64,000 nt of DNA, taken from the NCBI RefSeq assembly GCF_020055675.1, contig NZ_JAIPUS010000001.1, forward strand, positions 124,001-188,000, given 5' to 3'. Below the pieces are notes generated by a model, which saw only the letters and a program-made list of their open reading frames with translations, was not told the origin of the DNA and did not search any database. Below, one piece after another: positions 28,825-38,785 of the stretch. The stretch's first letter is position 1. Each line of letters begins with the position of its first letter. The stretch comes from Marivita sp. Its GTDB lineage: Bacteria; Pseudomonadota; Alphaproteobacteria; Rhodobacterales; Rhodobacteraceae. The position numbers and the translations under genes are program-made.

Positions 28825-31511
28825 TCGCCGTCTTCCTGTACCAGGGTTTTGAGCTGGTACAGAGCCTGTAGCGCCTCCATGGGTGTCATCGTGTCGGGGT
28901 GCAGATCCTTGATCTGTGCCTCGATCTCGTTTTCGGATTTTGAGGTTGCCGGCTGTGGTGCGCTGGCGACGGCGGAAAACAACGGAAGATCGTCGATCAG
29001 CGCCTTGGGCGAAGTGTTTTCCCGCTCGCCTTTTTCCAGCGCCTCGAGAACTGATCGGGCGCGGGTGATTACCGCGGGTGGCAACCCGGCCAATTGCGCA
29101 ACTTGCACACCATAAGACCGATCCGCCGCCCCGTCCCGCACCTCGTGCAGGAAGATCACGTCGCCGTCCCATTCGCGCACCGCGACGGTCGCGTTCGTGA
29201 CCCCGTCGAGCGTTGCGGCCAGCGCCGTCAGCTCGTGATAATGCGTGGCAAAAAGCGCGCGCACCCGGTTCTGCGATTGCAGGTGTTCCAAGGTTGCCCA
29301 TGCGATCGAGAGCCCGTCATACGTCGCCGTGCCCCGTCCAATCTCGTCCAGAATAACAAGAGACCGATCATCCGCTTGGTTCAGGATCGCGGCGGTTTCG
29401 ACCATTTCCACCATGAACGTCGATCGCCCGCGCGCAAGATCGTCAGACGCGCCAACGCGGCTGAAAACCTGGCTGACCAGCCCGATATGTGCCGATTGCG
29501 CCGGAACGTAGGATCCAACCTGCGCCAATAGGGCAATCAGCGCGTTCTGGCGCAGGTAGGTGGACTTGCCGGCCATGTTCGGACCCGTGAGCAGCTTTAT
29601 CGCGGCAGCGTCTCCTGCGGCGTTCAATTGGCAATCATTGGCGACGAAGCCTGTATCGCCGCTTTTCAATGCGCGTTCCACGACCGGGTGGCGGCCCGCG
29701 GCGATCTCGAAGGCGCGGCTGTTATCCACCGTGGGACGGCACCAGTCCAGATCGCTTGCAAGATCGGCCAGAGCCGTTGCAAGATCCAGCTCGGCAAGCC
29801 CGGTCGCAAGCGTATTGAGCGCCGCTTGTTGGTCCAGAATTGCGGCTTTCAATGTCTCATAGAGCCGCTTTTCAATCTCGATCGCTTCGGTTCCGGCACT
29901 CATGATGCGCCGTTCAAGTTCGGAGAGTTCGACCGTGGTGAACCGGATCTGGTTGGCTGTCGTTTGCCGGTGAATAAAGGTTTCGTTCAGCGGCGGCGCC
30001 ATCATCGTTTGTGCATGGGTGGCGGTGGTTTCAATGAAATAGCCCAAAACGTTGTTGTGCTTGATCTTAAGCGACGACACCCCCGCCATCTCGGAATATT
30101 TGGCCTGAAGGCCTGCGATGACACCGCGTCCTTCGTCACGCAGCGTGCGGGCTTCATCCAGCTCGGCGGCGTAGCCCGGCGCAATGAATCCCCCATCCCG
30201 CGCCAGAAGCGGGGGGTCGGCCACAAGCGCATCATCGAGAAGATCGAGAAGCGCGTCATGTCCGGTGCAGGCGGTAACCGATGCTTGCAACAGATGGGGC
30301 AGTGTATGTGGCTCTAACACAACCGTAATTGCATTTGCCTGCTCCAGAGCATTGCGAATGGCCGTCATGTCTCTGGGGCCGCCGCGATCCAGCCCAAGCC
30401 GTGACAGCGCCCGGTCAAGATCGGCGACCCGTTTCAACGCATCCCGCACGTGTTTGGCTGCGGCTACGTTTGACATTGCCCAATCGATAGCTTCTTGCCG
30501 GTCGCGGATCGTGGCAAGATCACACGAAGGGGTGGACAGTCGACGTTCCAACAACCGCGCACCGCTGGCTGTTGCGGTGCGGTCGATGACCGATAACAAG
30601 GATCCGGCCCGGCCTCCGTTCAGGCTGTGTGTCAGTTCGAGGTTTCGCCGTGTTGCCGCATCGATAAGCATCGCGTGGCCCAGCTTTTCCTGCTGCGGCG
30701 GACGCAAGAGCGGCAAGCGCCCCTTTTGCGTCAGATCGAGATAATCGAGCAATGCACCCAACGCGGACAATTCCGGCCGTGAAAATCGCCCGTAGGCTTC
30801 CAGCGACGAGACAGCGAAGTGTCGTTCCAGCCGAGTCTGTGCACTGGTCGAATCGAAGCTGGATTTGCCCAGCGACGTCGCTTCGATTCCAAGATCTTTC
30901 AACACTTCGGAGACAACCGTATCCATTTCGTCGGCCATCAAGACCTCGGCCGGGGACAGTTGCGCCAATTCCGGACCGACGCGGGCCAGGGGCAGGGGCA
31001 AGACATGCAGCGCACCGGTCGAGATATCTGTCCAGGCCAGCGCCCATTCGTCTCTGACGCAGGCCAAAGCGGCAAGGAAATTGTGGCGCCGGGCTTCGAG
31101 AAGCGTGTCTTCTGTCAGGGTGCCGGGCGTGACGAGACGCACGACGTCACGCTTGACCACGGATTTGTGCCCGCGCTTTTTCGCCTCGGTGGGACTTTCC
31201 ATCTGTTCGCAGACGGCCACCCGAAACCCCTTGCGGATCAGCGTCAGCAAATACCCTTCGGCACTATGGACCGGCACGCCGCACATCGGGATGTCATCGC
31301 CATCATGTTTGCCCCGCTTTGTCAGCGCGATGTCGAGCGCTTCTGCGGCGGCAACCGCATCGTCAAAGAACAATTCATAAAAATCACCCATGCGGTAGAA
31401 CAATAAAGCGTCTGAATACTGGGATTTTATTTCCAGATATTGCGCCATCATGGGTGTGACGGGTGATTTATTCGCGTTCACAATCTTCCCCTTGGTGCTT
31501 TGGCATGACAT
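28821..31511 (-). CDS. mutS: DNA mismatch repair protein MutS
   Basis: TPMMAQYLEIKSQYSDALLFYRMGDFYELFFDDA...LLTGPNMAGKSTYLRQNALIALLAQVGSYVPA; exact start uncertain (31511, 31481 or 31451). Confidence 0.96.
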   Translation of the reverse strand: MSCQSTKGKIVNANKSPVTPMMAQYLEIKSQYSDALLFYRMGDFYELFFDDAVAAAEALDIALTKRGKHDGDDIPMCGVPVHSAEGYLLTLIRKGFRVAVCEQMESPTEAKKRGHKSVVKRDVVRLVTPGTLTEDTLLEARRHNFLAALACVRDEWALAWTDISTGALHVLPLPLARVGPELAQLSPAEVLMADEMDTVVSEVLKDLGIEATSLGKSSFDSTSAQTRLERHFAVSSLEAYGRFSRPELSALGALLDYLDLTQKGRLPLLRPPQQEKLGHAMLIDAATRRNLELTHSLNGGRAGSLLSVIDRTATASGARLLERRLSTPSCDLATIRDRQEAIDWAMSNVAAAKHVRDALKRVADLDRALSRLGLDRGGPRDMTAIRNALEQANAITVVLEPHTLPHLLQASVTACTGHDALLDLLDDALVADPPLLARDGGFIAPGYAAELDEARTLRDEGRGVIAGLQAKYSEMAGVSSLKIKHNNVLGYFIETTATHAQTMMAPPLNETFIHRQTTANQIRFTTVELSELERRIMSAGTEAIEIEKRLYETLKAAILDQQAALNTLATGLAELDLATALADLASDLDWCRPTVDNSRAFEIAAGRHPVVERALKSGDTGFVANDCQLNAAGDAAAIKLLTGPNMAGKSTYLRQNALIALLAQVGSYVPAQSAHIGLVSQVFSRVGASDDLARGRSTFMVEMVETAAILNQADDRSLVILDEIGRGTATYDGLSIAWATLEHLQSQNRVRALFATHYHELTALAATLDGVTNATVAVREWDGDVIFLHEVRDGAADRSYGVQVAQLAGLPPAVITRARSVLEALEKGERENTSPKALIDDLPLFSAVASAPQPATSKSENEIEAQIKDLHPDTMTPMEALQALYQLKTLVQEDGD

Positions 31512-31566
31512 TAAGACGAGCGAGGCGGGCGGAAAACCCGAATTTGATCAATGAGGCCCTGACTGC

Positions 31567-33822
31567 ATGTCCAATCCAAAGTTCACCCGCGAGGAGGCTC
31601 TTGCCTTTCATCTTGAACCGACCCCCGGCAAGTGGGAGGTGCAGGCGACCGTTCCGATGACAACGCAACGGGATCTGTCTCTTGCCTATTCCCCCGGTGT
31701 CGCCGTCCCGTGCGAGGATATCGCAAAGGACCCGGGGCTTGCCTATGATTATACGAACAAGGGCAACCTTGTTGCGGTGATCTCGAATGGAACGGCGGTT
31801 CTGGGGCTGGGCAATCTTGGCGCGCTTGGGTCCAAACCGGTGATGGAGGGCAAATCGGTTCTCTTCAAGCGGTTTGCGGATGTGAACTCCATCGACATCG
31901 AACTCGATACCGAAGACCCCGACGCCTTTTGCCAAGCCGTGCGCCTGATGGGTCCGACCTTCGGGGGCATCAACCTGGAAGACATCAAGGCGCCCGAGTG
32001 CTTCATCATCGAGCAGCGGCTCAAGGAAGAAATGGACATCCCCGTTTTCCATGACGACCAGCACGGAACAGCGGTGATCTGTGCGGCAGGGTTGATCAAT
32101 GCGCTGCACCTTTCCGGCAAGAAGATCGAGGATGTGAAGATCGTGCTGAACGGTGCCGGGGCGGCGGGCATTGCCTGTATCGAACTGCTCAAGCGCATGG
32201 GGGCACGGCACGACAATTGCGTCGTGGCCGATACCAAGGGTGTGATCTACCAAGGCCGCACGGAAGGCATGAACCAGTGGAAATCCGCCCATGCGGTCAA
32301 GACGGATTCGCGCACGCTGCAAGAGGCGATGGTCGGGGCCGACGTGTTCCTCGGGGTCAGCGTCAAGGGGGCCGTGACGCAGGACATGGTGCGGTCGATG
32401 GCCGACAACCCGGTGATCTTTGCCATGGCGAACCCCGATCCCGAGATCACGCCGGAAGAGGCCCACGAGGTGCGGGTCGATGCCATCGTCGCCACCGGGC
32501 GCAGCGACTATCCGAACCAGGTGAACAACGTTCTGGGCTTTCCCTACCTGTTCCGTGGCGCGCTCGACATCAATGCGCGGGCGATCAACGACGAGATGAA
32601 GATCGCCTGCGCGCAGGCGCTGGCAGAGCTTGCGCGCGAAGACGTGCCTGACGAGGTGGCGCTGGCCTATGGCAAGAGCCTGAGCTTCGGACGCGACTAC
32701 ATCATCCCAACGCCCTTTGATCCGCGTCTGATCCACAGGATTCCGCCTGCCGTGGCCAAGGCGGGAATGGACACCGGAGCGGCGCGGCGACCGATCATTG
32801 ATCTGGATGCCTATGAAGATTCGCTGAAATCACGGATGGATCCGACCGCCAGCATCCTGCGCAGCATAAACGCGCGGGCGCGGTCGGCGCAGGCACGCAT
32901 GATCTTTGCCGAAGGCGATGATCCGCGCGTGTTGCGCGCCGCGGTGATGTATCAGCGCAATGGCTTTGGAAAGGCGCTGGTTGTCGGGCGAGAGTCCGAT
33001 GTGCAGGCCAAGCTCGAAGAGGCGGGTCTGGCCGATGCCGTGCGCGAGATCGACGTCGTGAACGCCGCCAAAACCCAGCATCTGGAGCGCTACAAGCAGT
33101 TTCTTTACGGCCGGCTTCAGCGCAAGGGACATGACCGGCAGGATATCCACCGGCTCGCTGCCCGGGATCGGCACGTGTTTGCGGCGCTGATGCTGCAACA
33201 AGGGCATGGCGATGCGTTGGTCACCGGGGCCACGCGGAAATCCGCGCATGTGATGGAGTTGATCAACCATGTTTTCGATGCCGACGCGTCGCATGGGGCG
33301 GCCGGTGTCACCGCGCTTTTGGTCAAGGGGCGCATCGTCCTGATGGCGGACACACTCGTGCACGAATGGCCGAACGAGGAAGAGCTTGCCAATATTGCGG
33401 AACAGGGCGCCGATGTGGCCCGCCTTCTGGGCCTGGAGCCGCGCGTGGCGTTCGTGTCGTTCTCGACGTTTGGATACCCGGTGTCCGAACGCGCAGAGAA
33501 GATGCATATCGCGCCTCGCGTGTTGGACAAGCGTGGCGTGACTTTCGAGTACGAGGGCGAGATGACAGTCGATGTCGCGCTGAATCGCACTTCGCAGAAG
33601 TCTTATCCCTTCCAGAGGCTGACCGGTCCCGCGAATGTCCTTGTCGTGCCCGCGCGCCATTCCGCGTCAATATCGGTCAAGCTGATGCAGGAAATGGCCG
33701 GCGCGACGGTCATCGGACCGATTTTGGCCGGTGTGGACAAGTCCATCCAGATTTGCTCCACCTCCAGCACGGCGAGCGATATCTTGAACATGGCGGTTCT
33801 GGCAGCCTGCAAGGGAGGCTGA
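31567..33822 (+). CDS. maeB: NADP-dependent malic enzyme with C-terminal phosphotransacetylase-like domain (MaeB type)
   Basis: LSLAYSPGVAVPCEDIAKDP...VFHDDQHGTAVICAAGLINAL...IIPTPFDPRLI; C-terminal PTA-like half ARMIFAEGDDPRVLRAA. Confidence 0.94.
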   Translation: MSNPKFTREEALAFHLEPTPGKWEVQATVPMTTQRDLSLAYSPGVAVPCEDIAKDPGLAYDYTNKGNLVAVISNGTAVLGLGNLGALGSKPVMEGKSVLFKRFADVNSIDIELDTEDPDAFCQAVRLMGPTFGGINLEDIKAPECFIIEQRLKEEMDIPVFHDDQHGTAVICAAGLINALHLSGKKIEDVKIVLNGAGAAGIACIELLKRMGARHDNCVVADTKGVIYQGRTEGMNQWKSAHAVKTDSRTLQEAMVGADVFLGVSVKGAVTQDMVRSMADNPVIFAMANPDPEITPEEAHEVRVDAIVATGRSDYPNQVNNVLGFPYLFRGALDINARAINDEMKIACAQALAELAREDVPDEVALAYGKSLSFGRDYIIPTPFDPRLIHRIPPAVAKAGMDTGAARRPIIDLDAYEDSLKSRMDPTASILRSINARARSAQARMIFAEGDDPRVLRAAVMYQRNGFGKALVVGRESDVQAKLEEAGLADAVREIDVVNAAKTQHLERYKQFLYGRLQRKGHDRQDIHRLAARDRHVFAALMLQQGHGDALVTGATRKSAHVMELINHVFDADASHGAAGVTALLVKGRIVLMADTLVHEWPNEEELANIAEQGADVARLLGLEPRVAFVSFSTFGYPVSERAEKMHIAPRVLDKRGVTFEYEGEMTVDVALNRTSQKSYPFQRLTGPANVLVVPARHSASISVKLMQEMAGATVIGPILAGVDKSIQICSTSSTASDILNMAVLAACKGG

Positions 33823-33824
33823 GC

Positions 33825-34700
33825 ATGGCGGTCTATAACCTTGGCTCTATCAACGCCGATCTGTTCTACCGTGTGCCGCATCTTCTTGCACCGGGGGAAA
33901 CATTGGCCGCGACAGAACACAGCCGGGGCCTGGGCGGCAAAGGGGCAAATATGTCCGTCGCCGTCGCCCGGGCGGCAGCGCGGGTGAAGCATGTCGGCGC
34001 GGTCGGGCCGGATGGGCGCTGGGCCGTTGAACGGATGCTGGAATACGGCGTCGATACCCGCGCCATCATCGAGGTCTCCGCGCCGACGGGCCATGCCGTC
34101 ATCATGATCGACGACCAAGGCGAAAACGCGATCCTGATCCATCCCGGAGCAAATCACGCCTTGTCAGAGACTGATATACAGCAGGCGTTGACCGACGCGA
34201 CAGAGGCCGACCTCTTCCTGTTCCAGAACGAAACCTCGTGCCAGGTGATTGGCGCCACGCAGGCCTCGGCCAGAGGCATGCGCGTGATTTACGCGGCCGC
34301 ACCCTTTGATGCCGAATCGGTGAAAACCGTGATGCCCCTGCTTGATATCCTCGTGATGAATGCGGTCGAAGCGCAGCAATTGTCGGATGCGACGGGCGCC
34401 GACCTAGCCGACCTGCCGGTGCGTGACATTATCGTGACATTGGGCGCTGAGGGCTGCCGATGGTTGAACACGGACGACGGATCCGATCAGAGCTTTCCCG
34501 CCATTCCGGTCGATCCGGTCGATACCACCGGCGCGGGGGACACCTTTACCGGTTTCCTCGTGGCCGGTCTGGATCGTGGATTGCCGATGGCGCAGGCGAT
34601 TTCTCTGGGACAACAAGCCGCCGCGATCATGGTCACGCGGCAAGGCACGGCCGATGTGATCCCTGACCTGAAAGATGTGCAGGACGCCCGTTTCGGTTAA
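33825..34700 (+). CDS. PfkB family carbohydrate kinase (ribokinase-like)
   Basis: MAVYNLGSINADLFYRVPHLLAPGETLAATEHSRGLGGKGANMSVAVARA...PVDTTGAGDTFTGFLVAGL. Confidence 0.9.
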   Translation: MAVYNLGSINADLFYRVPHLLAPGETLAATEHSRGLGGKGANMSVAVARAAARVKHVGAVGPDGRWAVERMLEYGVDTRAIIEVSAPTGHAVIMIDDQGENAILIHPGANHALSETDIQQALTDATEADLFLFQNETSCQVIGATQASARGMRVIYAAAPFDAESVKTVMPLLDILVMNAVEAQQLSDATGADLADLPVRDIIVTLGAEGCRWLNTDDGSDQSFPAIPVDPVDTTGAGDTFTGFLVAGLDRGLPMAQAISLGQQAAAIMVTRQGTADVIPDLKDVQDARFG

Positions 34701-34861
34701 CTTGCCAGGAATGGCACGTTGGCATCCCCCAGCGCCTTTCTCCGGTCCTTTGACCACAGCCTTTGCGATATCGCCTGTTTGAGTGCGCCCTGGCGGATTT
34801 CGTGGACCGGACATTCCGAGCCTATCGCAATCTCGAAGCAATCAAGCGCGGCGTAATACGT
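34697..34861 (-). pseudogene. Possible C-terminal remnant of a lost gene (no start codon)
   Basis: Open frame TYYAALDCFEIAIGSECPVHEIRQGALKQAISQRLWSKDRRKALGDANVPFLAS*, bounded upstream by an in-frame TAG; protein-like composition but no ATG/GTG/TTG at its 5' end. Confidence 0.3.
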
Positions 34862-34954
34862 CTACGTTGGCATGAGTGTTTGCCGCTGGTCACGGGCCAC
34901 ATATCGCCCCGGAGGGGATATCAACGCAGCGCCCGGCGTTGTCATGGCCATGGG

Positions 34955-34975
34955 GCCCGTCGAAGGTCGACGGGC
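34955..34975. repeat. 9-bp stem / 3-nt loop hairpin downstream of argG
   Basis: GCCCGTCGA-agg-TCGACGGGC; no U-tract on either side. Confidence 0.6.
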
Positions 34976-34985
34976 TGTTCCATGT

Positions 34986-36215
34986 TCACTTGTCTGCCAG
35001 GCGCCGGTTCCGCGCCGCCAGAAGTTTCAGGCGCAGCGCGTTGAGCTGGATGAATCCCTGCGCGTCTTTCTGATCGTAGGCGCCGGCATCTTCCTCGAAG
35101 GTGACATGCGCCTCGGAGTAGAGAGAGTGGTCGGACCAGCGGGCGACCGTGTTGACTGATCCCTTGTAGAGCTTCACGCGGACCGTGCCGGTAACCTGCT
35201 CCTGGCTCTTGTCTATCAGCGCCTGCATCATCTCGCGCTCCGGCGAATACCAGAAGCCGTTATAGACCAATTCCGCATAGCGCGGCATGATCGAATCCTT
35301 CAGGTGGCCCGCGCCGCTGTCCAGCGTGATCTGTTCGATCCCGCGATGCGCCTCGAGCAGAACCGTGCCGCCCGGTGTCTCATAAATGCCACGCGACTTC
35401 ATCCCGACGAAGCGGTTTTCAACGAGGTCGAGCCGCCCGATACCATGCTTTCCGCCGAGCTCGTTCAGCTTGGTCAGGATCGTGGCAGGGCTCATCGCTT
35501 CGCCATTGATCGCAACGGCATCGCCCTTTTCGAAGGTGATCTCGACCATCTCGGGTGTGTCGGGCGCGTCTTCGGGATGCACGGTGCGCTGGTAGACGTA
35601 ATCGGGCGCTTCCTGCGCCGGGTCTTCGAGCACCTTGCCCTCGGAAGAGGTGTGCAGAAGGTTCGCATCGACCGAAAACGGCGCTTCGCCGCGCTTGTCC
35701 TTTGCAATCGGGATCTGGTTCTTTTCGGCAAAATCCAGCAGCCTGGTGCGCGAGGAAAGATCCCATTCCCGCCATGGCGCAATGACCTTGATATCCGGGT
35801 TGAGCGCATAGGCCGCCAGCTCGAACCGAACCTGGTCGTTGCCTTTGCCGGTTGCCCCGTGACTGACCGCGTCGGCCCCGGTCTCCGCCGCGATCTTGAC
35901 CAGGCGCTTGGAAATCAGCGGGCGGGCAATCGAGGTGCCGAGCAGGTACAACCCCTCATAAAGCGCATTCGCGCGGAACATCGGAAAGACAAAATCACGC
36001 ACGAATTCTTCGCGGATATCCTCGATATAGATGTTCTCGGGCTTGATCCCCAGCATGACCGCCTTTTCGCGCGCCGGTTCAAGCTCTTCTCCCTGGCCCA
36101 GATCGGCGGTGAAGGTGACCACGTCGCAGCCATACTCGGTTTGCAACCATTTGAGGATGATCGAGGTATCGAGGCCACCGGAATAGGCCAGCACAACTTT
36201 TTTGGGCGCAGACAT
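34986..36215 (-). CDS. argG: Argininosuccinate synthase
   Basis: [52 protein letters not shown]. Confidence 0.97.
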   Translation of the reverse strand: MSAPKKVVLAYSGGLDTSIILKWLQTEYGCDVVTFTADLGQGEELEPAREKAVMLGIKPENIYIEDIREEFVRDFVFPMFRANALYEGLYLLGTSIARPLISKRLVKIAAETGADAVSHGATGKGNDQVRFELAAYALNPDIKVIAPWREWDLSSRTRLLDFAEKNQIPIAKDKRGEAPFSVDANLLHTSSEGKVLEDPAQEAPDYVYQRTVHPEDAPDTPEMVEITFEKGDAVAINGEAMSPATILTKLNELGGKHGIGRLDLVENRFVGMKSRGIYETPGGTVLLEAHRGIEQITLDSGAGHLKDSIMPRYAELVYNGFWYSPEREMMQALIDKSQEQVTGTVRVKLYKGSVNTVARWSDHSLYSEAHVTFEEDAGAYDQKDAQGFIQLNALRLKLLAARNRRLADK

Positions 36216-36306
36216 GGGTTTTCCTTTAACGGGTTTGCCGGGGCGATTACTTGTTTTTCCGGACAGGGGCAAGAAGTGGCTGCTTGGCAGGCTTCACAAG
36301 AGCAGG

Positions 36307-37071
36307 ATGATACGCATGGCGCAGGGTTGGCTGATTTTCCGACATTCCTTCAACCTGTTGATGGAAAATCTCGAACAGGCGTTCCGCCTGTCATTATTGC
36401 TGTACCTGGTTCAGAGTTCATACGTGATTTACGTTTTTTTCAACCCGCCGCAAACAACCGAAATGGAAGGCATGCAGGTCATGGTGACAGCGCCCGAAGA
36501 CATGCTGCCAACCGTTTTCTTCGGTTTTATCGCCATTGTCGGAAGCGTCTGGATCGCCGTCGCATGGCACCGGTTCGCATTGAACGGGGAGGTGACGCGC
36601 GGGTGGCTTCCAGAGTTTCGAGGATCATTGATCCTCGGGTATCTGGGGCGGTCGATCCTGATCGGAGCCTTGGTGATTTTTGGCGTCATTGTCCTGTCGA
36701 TCCCGATCAGCATCATCGCGATCGGGCTACCGGGGTTGGCCGGGCTGATGACATTGATCATGATCGGGGCAGGGGCCTATTTCTTTTTCCGGCTCGGGAT
36801 CATGTTGCCGGCCGCAGCGGTGGGTGAGCACCTTACATTGGCGGATGCATGGGATGCGACCAGCGGAAAAAGCGACACGATCCTGACACTGGCCTTGATC
36901 GTGGTCGGTGGCAGTGTCGTGATCCAGCTTCCCTCGCAATTCAACGATGCGCCCGATTCGACCATCACCCTTGTTTACACTCTGGTCGTGAACTGGTTCG
37001 CCACGATCATCGGGATTTCTGTTCTGACGACGCTTTATGGGCATTACGTCGAAGAGCGGCCCATCAACTGA
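36307..37071 (+). CDS. Hypothetical multi-pass membrane protein
   Basis: Several hydrophobic segments (e.g. SILIGALVIFGVIVLSIPISIIAIGLPGLAGLMTLIMIGAGAYFFF); family not recognised. Confidence 0.7.
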   Translation: MIRMAQGWLIFRHSFNLLMENLEQAFRLSLLLYLVQSSYVIYVFFNPPQTTEMEGMQVMVTAPEDMLPTVFFGFIAIVGSVWIAVAWHRFALNGEVTRGWLPEFRGSLILGYLGRSILIGALVIFGVIVLSIPISIIAIGLPGLAGLMTLIMIGAGAYFFFRLGIMLPAAAVGEHLTLADAWDATSGKSDTILTLALIVVGGSVVIQLPSQFNDAPDSTITLVYTLVVNWFATIIGISVLTTLYGHYVEERPIN

Positions 37072-37096
37072 CCTCTGTTTCCCTGAAGGGGGATCA

Positions 37097-38323
37097 ATGA
37101 CCGACTTTGCTCAATCAGCGCGTGATGCGACCCAGGCGATGCGCGACGTGTTTCCGCAGACGCCTCTTTTGCGCAATGCGCATCTGTCCGATCTTTACGA
37201 TGCCAACATCTATCTCAAACGCGAGGATCTCTCGCCGGTGCGCAGCTACAAACTGCGCGGTGCATTCAATGCCATGCGCAAACGGCCCGACGCCAATCTC
37301 TTTGTTTGTGCCAGTGCCGGAAACCATGCGCAGGGCGTTGCGTATATGTGCCGACATTTCGGCAAGAGCGGCGTGATCTTCATGCCGGTGACAACGCCGC
37401 AGCAGAAGATCCAGAAAACAGCGATGTTCGGCGGCGACAGCATCGAGATCCGCCTGACCGGGGATTACTTCGACGATACTTTGGCGGCGGCACAGGCGTT
37501 TTGCGCCGAAGCGGGTGGGCACTTCCTGTCACCCTTCGACGACGAGGATGTGATCGAAGGGCAGGGCAGCGTGGGTGTCGAAATCCTCGCACAACTGGGC
37601 GGAATGCCCGATCATATCGTCTTGCCCGTGGGGGGCGGTGGCTTGTCGGCAGGAATGCTCAGCTATCTTGGCACCGGGTGCCAATACACCTTCGTTGAAC
37701 CGGCGGGCGGTGCCAGTTTGCGTGCGGCGCTCGAAGCCGGCCGGCCGGTGCGCCTGCCGCATGTGGATACATTTGCCGATGGTGCCGCGGTCGGGCAGAT
37801 CGGGCAACGTACATTCGCGCGGTTGAAGGGGGTCGGATTGGCCAATACCCTGACAATTCGCGAGGATCGGCTGTGTACGACGATCCTGGAGATGCTGAAT
37901 GTGGAAGGGATCGTCCTGGAGCCTGCCGGCGCGCTGTCTGTCGATGCCTTGCAGGATCTGGGCCAGTCGATTCGCGGGCGTACCGTTGTCTGCGTGACCA
38001 CGGGTGGAAATTTCGATTTCGAACGCCTGCCCGAGGTGAAGGAGCGCGCCCAGAAATACCTTGGTTTGAAGAAATACTTTATCCTTCGCCTGCCGCAGCG
38101 ACCGGGGGCGCTCAAGGATTTCCTGAACTTGCTTGGACCGGATGATGATATCTCGCGGTTCGAGTACCTGAAGAAATCCGCGCGCAATTACGGATCCGTC
38201 CTGATTGGAATCGAAACGCGTGACGCAGCGAATTTCGGTTTGTTATTCTCGAAGTTGGAAGAATCCGGGTTCACCTATCAGGATATCACCCATGACGATC
38301 TGCTGTCGCAGTTCGTGATCTGA
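37097..38323 (+). CDS. ilvA: Threonine ammonia-lyase / dehydratase
   Basis: IYLKREDLSPVRSYKLRGAFNAMRK...VCASAGNHAQGVAYMCRHFG; C-terminal ACT-like region. Confidence 0.94.
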   Translation: MTDFAQSARDATQAMRDVFPQTPLLRNAHLSDLYDANIYLKREDLSPVRSYKLRGAFNAMRKRPDANLFVCASAGNHAQGVAYMCRHFGKSGVIFMPVTTPQQKIQKTAMFGGDSIEIRLTGDYFDDTLAAAQAFCAEAGGHFLSPFDDEDVIEGQGSVGVEILAQLGGMPDHIVLPVGGGGLSAGMLSYLGTGCQYTFVEPAGGASLRAALEAGRPVRLPHVDTFADGAAVGQIGQRTFARLKGVGLANTLTIREDRLCTTILEMLNVEGIVLEPAGALSVDALQDLGQSIRGRTVVCVTTGGNFDFERLPEVKERAQKYLGLKKYFILRLPQRPGALKDFLNLLGPDDDISRFEYLKKSARNYGSVLIGIETRDAANFGLLFSKLEESGFTYQDITHDDLLSQFVI

Positions 38324-38329
38324 GACTCG

Positions 38330-38650
38330 TCAGGCCGCGAATCGTTTGGCGTACCCCGCCTCGAAAAAACGGCGCGACCGGGCGTACAGATCCTTGAGCG
38401 TTGCAACATCAATCCCTGCGCTGTTCGCTTCGCCCTGGCTGCACACTGTGGAAAGGTCGGAAAAGCCGAGATTCAGGGCCGATCCCTTCAGAAAATGCAT
38501 CAATTCGCGCATCTCTTCGGGGTTGTCAGCCGCGCCATCAAGGCGGAACAGCGTGTCCTCAACCTCCAGCAGGAACAGCTCCGCCACCTCGGCAAAATCC
38601 TCTGCGCCGATTTCATCCCGCAATTGTGCTACGCGACTCCAGTCTATCAT
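38330..38650 (-). CDS. Histidine phosphotransfer (Hpt) domain protein
   Basis: AELFLLEVEDTLFRLDGAADNPEEMRELMHFLKGSALNLGFSDLSTVCSQGE (Hpt HxxKGSA motif). Confidence 0.85.
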   Translation of the reverse strand: MIDWSRVAQLRDEIGAEDFAEVAELFLLEVEDTLFRLDGAADNPEEMRELMHFLKGSALNLGFSDLSTVCSQGEANSAGIDVATLKDLYARSRRFFEAGYAKRFAA

Positions 38651-38785
38651 GGACGCCTCCATCCTCAGGGATGCGTAGCAGAAAAGCATGACCATCCCTC
38701 GATACGCAAAGTTCGAATGAGGCGAATTTTAACATTCACCTGTGCTTAACTTCTGCGGCCTAGATCGGATGCGGGGGCCGACGCA

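Noticed and set aside
31468-32736. 422-aa minus-strand ORF
   Set aside because: Antisense to maeB; shadow ORF.
35304-36827. 507-aa plus-strand ORF
   Set aside because: Antisense to argG and out of frame with the downstream membrane protein.
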